Assembly (NCBI RefSeq): GCF_017377795.1
Contig: NZ_JAFRDR010000001.1
Location: forward strand, 744,001 to 808,000
Length of the DNA: 64,000 nt
Direction: 5' to 3'
From: Williamsia soli
GTDB taxonomy: Bacteria; Actinomycetota; Actinomycetes; Mycobacteriales; Mycobacteriaceae
Every line of letters begins with the position of its first letter. The first letter of the stretch is position 1. The position numbers and the translations under genes were made by a program. The notes beneath the pieces were generated by a model. That model ran no database searches, was not told the DNA's origin, and saw only the letters and a program-made list of their open reading frames with translations. Of the stretch, positions 26,250 through 35,804 are shown in pieces.

Positions 26250-27839
26250 TCACCCGATGGTCATCGGGTGGTTCGTAGTCCCCACCCGGAACGTCAGTGG
26301 AGTCGTGCCGTCCCACGTCTGCACTGCGATAGAGCCCGTGGTGCCGACCGGGATGCTCACCGGACCGCGAGTCCTCGCGACATGGTCCGCTGTTGTGTCA
26401 CTGCGCTTGACGTTCACCTCGAGCGCCCCGGGCACGCCGATGCCGGTGAGGCCGAAAGCGTAGTCGCCGTCGGTGTCCCTGCCGACCGAGACCGTGCTCC
26501 CAGGCAGGAGGTGGAGACCGGTGGCAACCGCCGAGACCGACCAGTCCGATTCTTCGCCGGCGACGGTCAGGCGCGGCGAGACCGGGAACGAACTCGCCAA
26601 GGCCACACGGCGCTGATCCTTGTCGACGGACACCGTGGCGGTGGCGGCCGGAAGGATCACCAGATCGTCGACCTCGTTGATCCAGCCGTCTCCGATGATG
26701 GAGACGTCCACGTCTGCGGCCGGTCCGATCGGGACACCGCCGATGGTCAACTCGAAAGCGGTCGCCGCGGGGACCCGGTACAACGCGCTACGCCGGGTGT
26801 TGGAGTAGTCGAGCCGCTCGAGTCCGGCGACGGGCCCGCCACCGGGGCGGGTGATCGTCAGATCCCATGCCGCCGCATCGTCGGCAGGCTTGGTGGCGGT
26901 GTCCTTCACCAGGATCAGGACGGAATCGTCGCCGACGTCATGGCATACCGGGCATTCGTGGACCTGCGTCATCTGTGACAGCGGAAACAGGATCATCGGA
27001 TTACTCGGCGACCCGAGATAAAGGGCACTCGGCTCGGCAGGATTTAATGCAGTCGTGTAATACCACGTGTTCGCGCGGGGGTCGGTGACGACCATCTTCT
27101 CCACGCCCGGATAGTTGTTGTCATAAACGACTATTCCGGTCCGTCCGTCGCCCAGGTCGCGCAAGGCGATAGGGGTTATCGCGTGCCCGCCGGTGTCGCT
27201 CATGATGGCGAGCAGGTAATTGTCTCCGGCGGCCCACGCGCTCTCGATCTTCGCGAGCGTGTCGGCTACGGAGGACCTCGTCGCGGCATCAGCGGTCGGG
27301 AGCGCGCCCTGCGCATTGAAGTACCTGGAGATCAAGCCGTCGAGTTGGTCAGACGGACCGACGTCGTAGAGGTTCTGGCCCGCGGGCACGTATCCGGACT
27401 TGTCGAGACCGCCGGTGGAGAAGAGCCCGGCGACGGCGGCCATCCCGAAGCAGTGCCCGCCGTCGGAGGACTCGTTCGAATCTCTTTCCAGCACTTCGCC
27501 AGTGGCGGTCAGCACGCAGGCTCCGTCGACCACACGGGCGCAGATACGATCGCCGTAGAGCGACTGCATGGTGGCTGGTGTCATGCTGCGTCGATGCGAT
27601 CCATCCGGTGGGCCCCAGTTCTCGAATGAGAAACCGTCGCGGGTGACCTCGAAACCACTGTCCGCGATCAGTGTTCCGGACGTCGGGTCGAGCGCTACAT
27701 AGGAGCCGGGGTTTTCCGGTTGCCCTGGTTGTTCGAGCGACCCTGTGTCGGGGAGGTCGATCAGCGGCGCCGCGCCCGCACTCATCGGGAATGCGAGCAG
27801 AATTGCCGCAACGAGCATTGCCAGATAGCGCTTTCGCAC
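26250..27839 (-). CDS. Secreted protein with candidate Cys-His-Asn site, function unknown
   Basis: Exported protein of 529 residues not assigned to a named family. A Sec signal peptide is clear (MRKRYLAMLVAAILLAFPMSAGA, cleavage near AGA-AP at 23/24). The N-terminal half has a conserved-looking DGGHCFGMAAVAGLF (Cys130), SDTGGHAITPIALRDL (His219) and VVYDNNYPG (Asp240/Asn241): spacing and wording fit a papain-like cysteine peptidase fold. A CxxC pair (HECPVCHD, 296/299) follows, and the C-terminal ~220 residues are beta-rich. A 230-base non-coding stretch with an AT-rich ATAAG-TTAG-CTTAT inverted repeat (27931-27944) precedes it and probably holds its promoter. Confidence 0.7.
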   Translation of the reverse strand: MRKRYLAMLVAAILLAFPMSAGAAPLIDLPDTGSLEQPGQPENPGSYVALDPTSGTLIADSGFEVTRDGFSFENWGPPDGSHRRSMTPATMQSLYGDRICARVVDGACVLTATGEVLERDSNESSDGGHCFGMAAVAGLFSTGGLDKSGYVPAGQNLYDVGPSDQLDGLISRYFNAQGALPTADAATRSSVADTLAKIESAWAAGDNYLLAIMSDTGGHAITPIALRDLGDGRTGIVVYDNNYPGVEKMVVTDPRANTWYYTTALNPAEPSALYLGSPSNPMILFPLSQMTQVHECPVCHDVGDDSVLILVKDTATKPADDAAAWDLTITRPGGGPVAGLERLDYSNTRRSALYRVPAATAFELTIGGVPIGPAADVDVSIIGDGWINEVDDLVILPAATATVSVDKDQRRVALASSFPVSPRLTVAGEESDWSVSAVATGLHLLPGSTVSVGRDTDGDYAFGLTGIGVPGALEVNVKRSDTTADHVARTRGPVSIPVGTTGSIAVQTWDGTTPLTFRVGTTNHPMTIG

Positions 27840-28069
27840 TACGCCTCCTCAGGCCGCGTGATCACAGGGGTGGACAGGCACCCTCCGAATCGAACGCCCG
27901 ACGGGATTGGTGAAATGTCCGCTTTGGAGAATAAGTTAGCTTATCGCACGACAAAGTGCACCGGTTGGTCGAAATTGCTCACCGTTTATTGTTTCGGCGC
28001 CGCGAAAGGGTGTACTTCGGTGCGTGTGATAAGTCCGTGATATGCGAAAGCGACGCACGCCGGGCCGAG

Positions 28070-29773
28070 CTACCCGGCCGGGCGTCCGACCGGACCGACC
28101 TTCTGCGAGCCACTCGGCACCCGCCAGGACTGACCGTAGCGCTGGCCTGATCGCGGGTCGTCACGATTGTTGACGAAATACCAATCCATCTGGGTCGCAG
28201 CGTCGGTCACCGTGAGCACCGCATAGCCGTGAGCGTCGGTGTCGACCCAACGGAGGTGCCGGTTCACATTCGTCAGTGCCGCTGCGGCGACATTGCCGAC
28301 CGTGTACTCCGGTGCCCCGACGAGATCGTCGACGTTGCTCGACGTCACCGAGGGCGTCACCAACTCGGTCCCCACTGTGCCTGCCCCCGGGTAGTTGGCG
28401 GGGTCGTTCGGCAGGTCGCAGGCGAACGACATGTGGATGTCGCCGGTGATGAAGACGGTGTTCTCGATGCCGTTGTCGCGCAACGCTCGATAGAGACGCA
28501 GGCGGTCGGCGGTGTAGCCGTCCCATGGGTCCGAGCTCAGCGGGATGCCCGCCCTGGGTACGCCGAGCAAATCGGTGAGCGCAGCGGTGGTGCGGGGTTC
28601 CAGCGGCGGGATGAGGATGGGGCTGATCATCACCGGGTTGCCGATGATCTTCCACCGCGTCGGTGAGGACACGACACCGTTGGTCAGCCAGGACATCTGG
28701 GCGGCACCGGTGATGGTGGCCGCGGGATTGTCGGCGGCGTTCGAGGTCGTGTCTGGTTGTTCGGTCCGATAGGTCCGCAGGTCCAGCATCGACAGCTCGA
28801 GCAGATTGCCGTACCGCAACCTGCGGTAGAGGTGCCTGCCGCCGGCGTCGGGAACTGGTCGCACGGGCATCCACTCGTAGTAAGCCTGTTCCGCGGCGGC
28901 CTTGCGGGCCGGCCAATCACCTTCGGCGGCACTGTGGTTCTCGGCGCCGGAGGCCCAGGCGTCGTTGGCGGCCTCGTGATCGTCCCAGGTGCAGATCCAG
29001 GGCACGTCTCGATGGGCCAACTGCAGATCGGGGTCGGTCTTGTACTGGGCGTGCCGGATCCGGTAGTCCGCCACGGAGACGATCTCGTGCGCCGGTTCGT
29101 GACGTCGGACCGGACCGTTCTTTCCGGTGTATTCACCGATTCCGTACTCGTAGATGTAGTCGCCGAGGTGCACGATCGCATCGAGATTCGGCTGCGCGGC
29201 AAGGTGCCGGTACGCGCTGAAATACCCGGCCTCCCAGTTGGCGCAGGACACCACCCCGAACCGGACCTTGGCCACATCTGCGGCGGTGGCAGGCGCCGTT
29301 TTCGTGCGCCCAACCGGCGAGACTGTTCCCGCGGCAGGACCGTCGACGACGTGAAAGCGGTAGTGATAACCGGTGTTCGGGCTCAGTCCGCCCACGTCCA
29401 CCTTGACCGTGAGGTCGCGACCGGCGTCGGTGGTCGTGGTCCCCGACGACACCACCGACCCGAAGCCCGGATCGGTTGCCACTTCCCAGCGGATCGTCGT
29501 CGCGCTGCCGCGGCCCGACCCCGGGGTCGCATCGGCTGTCGGCGTCACGCGCGTCCACAGGATGACGCGATCGGGCAGTGGGTCGCCAGAGGCGATCCCG
29601 TGACGGAACACCTCCGCCGCAGGCGCGGGCGCTGCCGTGGCATTGCCTGCGTACACCGTTCCGAGGATGCCGACGGTGCCGATGGCGGCGCCGCCGAGAA
29701 ATGCGCGACGTGACGGCTGGGTCCAAGATGGCTGTGGGCCCGGCTCGGGGCGGGGGTCTGGATTCGATGTCAT
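28070..29773 (-). CDS. phoD: Tat-exported PhoD-family alkaline phosphatase
   Basis: Extracytoplasmic phosphodiesterase/phosphatase of 567 residues. A twin-arginine signal is visible near residue 20-45 (SRRAFLGGAAIGTVGILG, ending NATAAPAP). The PhoD N-terminal beta domain (FRHGIASGDPLPDRVILWTRV) and the metallophosphatase core (VSCANWEAGYFSAY, VHLGDYIYEYG, TWDDHEAANDAW, VFITGDIHMSF) are complete. Start ATG 29773; a longer frame upstream lacks a Tat signal at its front. It stands alone on the minus strand, unconnected to sterol genes. The family is usually phosphate-regulated; no Pho box was identified. Confidence 0.93.
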   Translation of the reverse strand: MTSNPDPRPEPGPQPSWTQPSRRAFLGGAAIGTVGILGTVYAGNATAAPAPAAEVFRHGIASGDPLPDRVILWTRVTPTADATPGSGRGSATTIRWEVATDPGFGSVVSSGTTTTDAGRDLTVKVDVGGLSPNTGYHYRFHVVDGPAAGTVSPVGRTKTAPATAADVAKVRFGVVSCANWEAGYFSAYRHLAAQPNLDAIVHLGDYIYEYGIGEYTGKNGPVRRHEPAHEIVSVADYRIRHAQYKTDPDLQLAHRDVPWICTWDDHEAANDAWASGAENHSAAEGDWPARKAAAEQAYYEWMPVRPVPDAGGRHLYRRLRYGNLLELSMLDLRTYRTEQPDTTSNAADNPAATITGAAQMSWLTNGVVSSPTRWKIIGNPVMISPILIPPLEPRTTAALTDLLGVPRAGIPLSSDPWDGYTADRLRLYRALRDNGIENTVFITGDIHMSFACDLPNDPANYPGAGTVGTELVTPSVTSSNVDDLVGAPEYTVGNVAAAALTNVNRHLRWVDTDAHGYAVLTVTDAATQMDWYFVNNRDDPRSGQRYGQSWRVPSGSQKVGPVGRPAG

Positions 29774-29895
29774 TGCGCATCGAATCCTGGCACACCTCGC
29801 GGCCTCGGGTGCACCGACCGGTGACCTTTGCGGAGAATTCTTGTCGTCGCTGCGATGAACTCTCGGGTCGTCGGCCGGGCCCGTCGAGACCTTGT

Positions 29896-30375
29896 TCAGC
29901 GCGGCTCGCAAATGATCACCGGAATCTTGCGGTCGGTCCACTCCTGGTACTGGTCGAAATCGGCGTAGACATCGACGAGTTTGGGCCACAGACGCTCCCG
30001 CTCGGCGTCGTCGGCTTCACGGGCCCGCATCACCGATGTCTTCTTGCCCTCCTGGATGCTCACATCGGGGTTGGCGGTGATGTTGAGATACCACGCAGGA
30101 TTGGATGCCATGCCACCCTGCGAGGCCACGACCACCACGTTCGCGCCGTCTCGTAGAAAGAGCAGCGGCACCGTCCGCGGCTTCCCGGACTTGCGGCCGA
30201 TGGTGGTCAGGAGGATGACCGGCACCGGATCCTTGAATCCCGCCCCGACGCGCCACTTGGCACCTACCTTGCCTCCGGTGAGTTTGTAGATCTTGGTGTT
30301 CGCCCGCGACGACAGCTTGACGATCGTGCTGACGGCCTTGGAGTTGAGGGCCTTGGGTGGTTCCTGGTTCGGCAC
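29896..30375 (-). CDS. ddn: Deazaflavin (F420)-dependent nitroreductase Ddn-like
   Basis: Protein of 159 residues of the DDN/FDOR-A split-barrel family that uses reduced F420. Visible are the helical N terminus, VGAKWRVGAGFKDPVPVILLTTIGRKSGKPRTVPLLFL and VVVASQGGMASNPAWYLNI, the conserved F420-binding wording. GTG 30375 lies 7 bases after the fadA5 stop, so it is second in fadA5-ddn, the same order as Rv3546-Rv3547. Its physiological substrate is uncertain; the Mycobacterium protein is known for activating nitroimidazoles and reducing quinones. Confidence 0.9.
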   Translation of the reverse strand: MPNQEPPKALNSKAVSTIVKLSSRANTKIYKLTGGKVGAKWRVGAGFKDPVPVILLTTIGRKSGKPRTVPLLFLRDGANVVVVASQGGMASNPAWYLNITANPDVSIQEGKKTSVMRAREADDAERERLWPKLVDVYADFDQYQEWTDRKIPVIICEPR

Positions 30376-30381
30376 CGGGCC

Positions 30382-31601
<1,220 letters not shown>

Positions 31602-31667
31602 AACTGGACACAAGTCCTATTCCAGCAGGTAGTAGCCATTGTTCAGCATTGTGCTCTACCATCGAAC

Positions 31668-31681
31668 TAGAACACGTTCAT
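31668..31681. promoter_or_regulatory. KstR box near cyp125
   Basis: TAGAACACGTTCAT fits TnnAACnnGTTnnA except the last base. It ends 22 bases before the cyp125 ATG, 80 bp from the fadA5-side box, so each promoter appears to have its own operator. Confidence 0.8.
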
Positions 31682-31703
31682 GTCTAGCATTTAGGTGGTT
31701 GCA

Positions 31704-32972
31704 ATGACGCAGGCCGAGAAGGTGTGCCCGTTCGCAGAGGGTTTCGATTTCACCAGCCCTGACCTGTTGGAACAAGGGATCCCGGTGACGGAATTCGCAG
31801 AGCTGCGGAAGACGTCGCCGGTCTGGTGGAACGCTCAAGCCGAGGGTAAAGGCGGTGGCTTCAGCGACGGCGGTTATTGGGTCGTCAGCAAGCACGAGGA
31901 TGTGCGCGCGATCTCGAAGAACAACGACAACTGGTCCACCAACGAAAACGGTGTGATCATGCGGTTCGACGACGCGATGACGTCCGAACAGCTCGACATC
32001 ACGAAAGCTCTGCTGATCAACCACGATCCGCCGGAGCACACCCGTCTGCGCAAGCTGATCTCGAAGCTGTTCACGCCCAAGGCGGTACATGCCATCGAAG
32101 AGAAGCTCGAAGATGCGGCACAGAAGATCGTCAAGGACGCCGCGGCAAAGGGCAACGGAGACTTCGTCGAAGACGTCGCGATCAATTTGCCGCTCATGGC
32201 GATCGCGGATCTGCTGGGAGTTCCCGAGGCCGACCGGGAGAAGCTGTACCACTGGTCGAACAACATGATGAACGCCGACGATCCGGAGTTCAACGAGGTC
32301 GATGACGAATCCGGGCTGACCCCAGCCCAGCTGTCGTCGGCCGAGATCCTCGGATACGCGTACACAATGGCCGAGGAACGTAAGAAGTGTCCGGCCGATG
32401 ACATCGTCACCGCGCTCGTCAACGCGGACATCGACGGACAGTCGCTCGACGAGATCGAGTTCGGCTACTTCGTGATCCTGCTGACCGTCGCCGGCAACGA
32501 GACCACCCGTAACGCCATCAGCCACGGCATGAATGCGTTCCTCGACAACCCGGATCAGTGGGAGCTCTTCAAACGTGATCGCCCGGCCACCACCGCGGAC
32601 GAGATCGTCCGCTGGGCGACTCCGGTCAACGCCTTCCAGCGCACCGCCAAGCACGACCTGGTCCTGGGTGGTCAGGAGATCAAGAAGGGCCAGCGCGTCG
32701 GTATGTTCTACGGATCGGCGAACTTCGACGAGGACGTCTTCGACAAGCCCTTCGAGTTCAACATCCTGCGCGACCCGAACCCGCACGTCGGTTTCGGTGG
32801 CCACGGCGCGCACTACTGTGTCGGTGCCAACCTGGCCCGCATGGAGATCAACCTGATCTTCAATGCGATCGCCGATCACATGCCTGACATCACCAAGCTG
32901 GCCGAGCCTCGCCGGCTGCGCCACGGCTGGATCAACGGCGTCAAGGAACTGTCGGTCAATTACGGCAGCTAG
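31704..32972 (+). CDS. cyp125: Steroid C26/C27 monooxygenase CYP125
   Basis: Cytochrome P450 of 422 residues that oxidises the terminal methyl of the cholesterol side chain to start its degradation. The I-helix AGNETTRNAISHG, K-helix ExxR in DEIVRWATPV, and the haem loop FGGHGAHYCVGANLARMEI with the axial Cys are present. AGGTGG at 31693-31698 supports ATG 31704; a GTG three codons upstream is less likely. Divergence from fadA5 and KstR control point to CYP125 rather than CYP142. A perfect terminator follows immediately. Confidence 0.94.
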   Translation: MTQAEKVCPFAEGFDFTSPDLLEQGIPVTEFAELRKTSPVWWNAQAEGKGGGFSDGGYWVVSKHEDVRAISKNNDNWSTNENGVIMRFDDAMTSEQLDITKALLINHDPPEHTRLRKLISKLFTPKAVHAIEEKLEDAAQKIVKDAAAKGNGDFVEDVAINLPLMAIADLLGVPEADREKLYHWSNNMMNADDPEFNEVDDESGLTPAQLSSAEILGYAYTMAEERKKCPADDIVTALVNADIDGQSLDEIEFGYFVILLTVAGNETTRNAISHGMNAFLDNPDQWELFKRDRPATTADEIVRWATPVNAFQRTAKHDLVLGGQEIKKGQRVGMFYGSANFDEDVFDKPFEFNILRDPNPHVGFGGHGAHYCVGANLARMEINLIFNAIADHMPDITKLAEPRRLRHGWINGVKELSVNYGS

Positions 32973-32974
32973 CC

Positions 32975-33019
32975 ACACGAGAAAGCCCCCCGGCCAAAGG
33001 TCGGGGGGCTTTCTCGTGT
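32975..33019 (+). terminator. Strong terminator after cyp125
   Basis: Perfect 18-bp stem (32975-32992 with 33002-33019), with C6/G6 in the middle and a 9-base loop. It starts two bases after the cyp125 stop. Confidence 0.9.
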
Positions 33020-33027
33020 CCCGAAAA

Positions 33028-33078
33028 TGGTGGGTTTTGGTGAGCGTCACCTGCGGAAACTCTCGCCAAAACCCACCA
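33028..33078. repeat. Intergenic palindrome, copy 1 of a TGGGT..TTTTGGCGA family
   Basis: Arms 33028-33044 and 33062-33078 (17 bp, one G-T type mismatch) around a 17-base loop. The arm TGGTGGGTTTTGGYGAG shares TGGGT and TTTTGGCGA with the palindrome at 50268-50322. It lies between converging cyp125 and the SnoaL-like gene, next to an independent terminator. Confidence 0.8.
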
Positions 33079-33093
33079 AGATCGGGGCTTGGG

Positions 33094-33537
33094 CTAGGCC
33101 TTGCGTACCGAGTTGATCGTCTTCTCGACTTCCCAGAACGCCCGCAGCGCCACGAGTTTGCCGTCGTCGTTCGCGCGGTAGGTGAACACTCCACGGGCTT
33201 CGGAGATGTGGCCGTGGATGTGGGTGACGATCTTGCCGATGTAGGCGACCTCGTTGCCGCAGATGATCTCTTCGTCGAAGGCGAACTCGATCTGCTCGGT
33301 GGTCCCGATCGACAGGTCCCAGAAATCGCTGATGCGATCGTGCCCTGTGAATCCGATGCCTTCTTCGTCGAACATCGACGGACCCACCGGATCCTGCACG
33401 ATGCCGTCCTCGGCGAAGAGATTGACCCAGGCCGCCTTGTTCCGTGAGCCGACGTATTCGCGGGAGAGGCGTCCGGCGACCACCGCCGGGTTGTTCGCCC
33501 GATCGATGTTCAGGTAGGCGGGTTCTGCTTTGGTCAT
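33094..33537 (-). CDS. SnoaL/ketosteroid-isomerase-like protein, end of ltp operon
   Basis: Protein of 147 residues with the NTF2-like fold of ketosteroid isomerases and SnoaL cyclases: helical start (NNPAVVAGRLSREYVGSRNKAAWVNLFAEDGIVQDPVG), GHDRISDFWDLSIG, and strands AYIGKIVTHIHGH and LVALRAFWEVEKTI. It is the fourth gene of DUF35-ltp4-ltp3-this, 12 bases after ltp3, so it is expected to act on a sterol side-chain CoA intermediate, perhaps as a hydratase or isomerase. That role is inferred from position and fold only. Confidence 0.75.
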   Translation of the reverse strand: MTKAEPAYLNIDRANNPAVVAGRLSREYVGSRNKAAWVNLFAEDGIVQDPVGPSMFDEEGIGFTGHDRISDFWDLSIGTTEQIEFAFDEEIICGNEVAYIGKIVTHIHGHISEARGVFTYRANDDGKLVALRAFWEVEKTINSVRKA

Positions 33538-33549
33538 GGTCTGATCCGA

Positions 33550-34725
33550 TCAGTGGGTGGGTTTGTCGGCGCCTACGAGCCACATCGAGAAGTACTGTGA
33601 GCCACCACCATACGCGTGACCGAGTGCCTTGCGGGCATCCTTGACCTGATGATCGCCGGCTTTGCCCTGCACCTGGATGGCCGCCTCGGCGAAACGGATC
33701 ATGCCCGAGGCGCCGATCGGATTCGATGACAACACACCGCCGGAGGCGTTGACCGGGAGCTTGCCCCCGATGGCGGTCTCGCCGGACTCGGTCAGTTTCC
33801 AGCCCTCGCCCTCTGCTGCGAACCCGAGGTTCTCCAGCCACATGGGCTCGAACCAGGAGAACGGAACGTAGATCTCTGCGGTGTCGATCTCCTCGAGTGG
33901 ATTGGAGATGCCGCCGGCCTTCCACAGGGCAGCGGCGGCGTCGCGGCCGGCCTGCGGGCTGACGGTGTCGCGGTGCGAGTAGGCGAGGGGTTCGGTGCGC
34001 ATCGCCGATGCATGGATCCAGGCGACCGGGACACCCTTGGCGACAGCATCATCTGAGGTCTCTTCGTCCGCGATGACCACGGCACACGCACCGTCCGATG
34101 ACGGACAGGTCTCGTCGTAGCGGACCGGATCCCAGAGCATCTGGGATGCCATCACGCTCTCGACGGTGATGTCGGGTTGGTGCAAATGCGCCAACGGATT
34201 GAGGGCGCCGTTCTGCCGGTCCTTCGCCGCGACGATGGCGCCGATGTGGTCGGGTGCGCCGGTACGCCGGATGTACGACCGGATGTGGGGTGCGAAGAAG
34301 CCGCCCGCACCGGCACCGACCGGCATCGTGAACGGAACCGGGATCGACAACGCCCACATGGCATTCGACTCGGACTGCTTCTCCCACGCGATGGCGAGGA
34401 CGCGGCGATGCACACCCGAGGTCACCAGTGACGCGGCGACGTTCGCGGTCGATCCGCCGACCGATCCGGCGGTGTGGACGCGGATGAGTCGCTTACCCTC
34501 GGCGCCGAGCGACTGTGCCTGCGCGAGTTCGGGCATCATGGTGCCCTCGAAGAGATCGGGTGCCTTTCCGATGACGATGGCATCGATGTCGTCCATCGAC
34601 ACCTGCGCGTCGATCAGTGCCTTGTCGATGGCTTCGCGGCACAGTCCGGCCATCGAGACATCATGGCGTTTGGCAACGTATTTGGTCTGACCGGTGCCGA
34701 GCACCGCCGCGCGATAACGCCCCAT
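33550..34725 (-). CDS. ltp3: Thiolase-like lipid-transfer protein Ltp3 (candidate side-chain aldolase)
   Basis: Thiolase-fold protein of 391 residues of the SCP-x/Ltp group that in sterol degraders acts as a retro-aldolase subunit with a DUF35 partner. The start is MGRYRAAVLGTGQTKYVAKR; SVGGSTANVAASLV, SDGACAVVIADEE and NASGGVLSSNPIGASGMIRFAEA are the thiolase landmarks. Length and position match Rv3523. ltp3 and ltp4 of Rhodococcus are needed for removal of C24-branched side chains such as that of sitosterol. It overlaps ltp4 by one base (ATGA). Confidence 0.85.
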   Translation of the reverse strand: MGRYRAAVLGTGQTKYVAKRHDVSMAGLCREAIDKALIDAQVSMDDIDAIVIGKAPDLFEGTMMPELAQAQSLGAEGKRLIRVHTAGSVGGSTANVAASLVTSGVHRRVLAIAWEKQSESNAMWALSIPVPFTMPVGAGAGGFFAPHIRSYIRRTGAPDHIGAIVAAKDRQNGALNPLAHLHQPDITVESVMASQMLWDPVRYDETCPSSDGACAVVIADEETSDDAVAKGVPVAWIHASAMRTEPLAYSHRDTVSPQAGRDAAAALWKAGGISNPLEEIDTAEIYVPFSWFEPMWLENLGFAAEGEGWKLTESGETAIGGKLPVNASGGVLSSNPIGASGMIRFAEAAIQVQGKAGDHQVKDARKALGHAYGGGSQYFSMWLVGADKPTH

Positions 34726-35804
34726 CAGTTCTTGCCTTTCGCTGGTCGAGCTCCGCCTTCGGCTGCGTCTCCGGCCAGGGAGACGACCATGTTCTGCTGC
34801 AACAGCGGGCCGCTGGTCGCATGGGCGAGCGCGGTGCCGGCGTCACCGTTCAGGATCGCGGTGGCCGCGAACCCAATGCGTTCGAGTCCGGCCGAGAACA
34901 GCGGATTGGCGGCGAGAGCGCCGCCCGAGGGGTTGATGACGACCGAGTCATCAAGGCTGAGTTCGGCTTTGATGATCAGTTCTTGGTGGGTGTACGGCGC
35001 GTGCAGTTCGGCCACATCCACCTTGCGGTTGTGGCCGAGCACCGTGTCTCCGGCGAGCTTCGTCGAGGGCGACCTCGTGAGGTCACGGGCCCCGAAGTTC
35101 GGGGTGTCGATGCGGTGGTCCCATCCGGTGATCCAGGCCGGGTTGGCGACGAGTTCCCGGGCCCGGTGTTCGCTGGCGAGGATGATCGCTGCGGCGCCGT
35201 CGGTGTAACGGCAGGTGTCGTGGGCGCGAAGGGGGTTCGCGACGTAGTCGTTCTTCAACAGTTCTTCGGCGGAGGTGTCGTTACCGCGAGCGGCGACCGC
35301 GGCCATGTCGGCTTCGGTCCAGGCTCCGGAGTCGATGCCGGCCCGCGCCTGCAGCGCCGCCAGCGACCGGGCGTCTGGCCAGAGTGGCGCGACGGTGTGC
35401 GGATCGGTCTGCAGGGTCAGCACCTGGTCGGTGTTGGACGCCGACGGCTTTCCGAAACCGTAGGCGAGCGCGACGTCGACCTCGCCGGTCGCGATCTTCA
35501 CCCACGCCTCGTAGAGCGCCCAGGCGGCGTCCATCTCGACGTGTGACTCGTTGATCGGCGGTACAGCGCCGATGGAGTCGATCGCGGAGATGAACGAGAA
35601 AGCCCGACCGGCAAGATAATCCGACGATCCCGAGCACCAGAAGTCGATGTCGGTACGGACGATGCCGAGGTCGGCGTAGAGCTTCTGGAAGCAGGGGACC
35701 AGCATCTCGACACCGTTGGTGGTGCCCCAGGTCTGGTCGACGTGCGGACTGTGTGCGAAGCCGATAACCGCTATCGGCGGTATCTCGCGATGGGTGCTGG
35801 TCAC
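34725..35804 (-). CDS. ltp4: Thiolase-like lipid-transfer protein Ltp4
   Basis: Thiolase-fold protein of 359 residues, companion of Ltp3. Landmarks: IAVIGFAHSPHVDQTWGTTNG at the N terminus, CSGSSDYLAGRAFSFISAID, YTDGAAAIILASEH and NPSGGALAANPLFSAGLERIG. I start at GTG 35804, which overlaps the DUF35 stop (GTGA); a longer reading to 35888 would lie inside the DUF35 gene. Order and length match Rv3522. It probably forms an aldolase complex with the DUF35 protein and Ltp3; that is inference from the characterised Ltp2-ChsH2 pair. Confidence 0.83.
   Translation of the reverse strand: MTSTHREIPPIAVIGFAHSPHVDQTWGTTNGVEMLVPCFQKLYADLGIVRTDIDFWCSGSSDYLAGRAFSFISAIDSIGAVPPINESHVEMDAAWALYEAWVKIATGEVDVALAYGFGKPSASNTDQVLTLQTDPHTVAPLWPDARSLAALQARAGIDSGAWTEADMAAVAARGNDTSAEELLKNDYVANPLRAHDTCRYTDGAAAIILASEHRARELVANPAWITGWDHRIDTPNFGARDLTRSPSTKLAGDTVLGHNRKVDVAELHAPYTHQELIIKAELSLDDSVVINPSGGALAANPLFSAGLERIGFAATAILNGDAGTALAHATSGPLLQQNMVVSLAGDAAEGGARPAKGKN

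Noticed and set aside
27931-27944. Possible iron-regulator (IdeR/DtxR) box ATAAGTTAGCTTAT
   Set aside because: Only partial similarity to the 19-bp consensus and no iron genes nearby; noted only as an AT-rich inverted repeat in front of the secreted protein gene.
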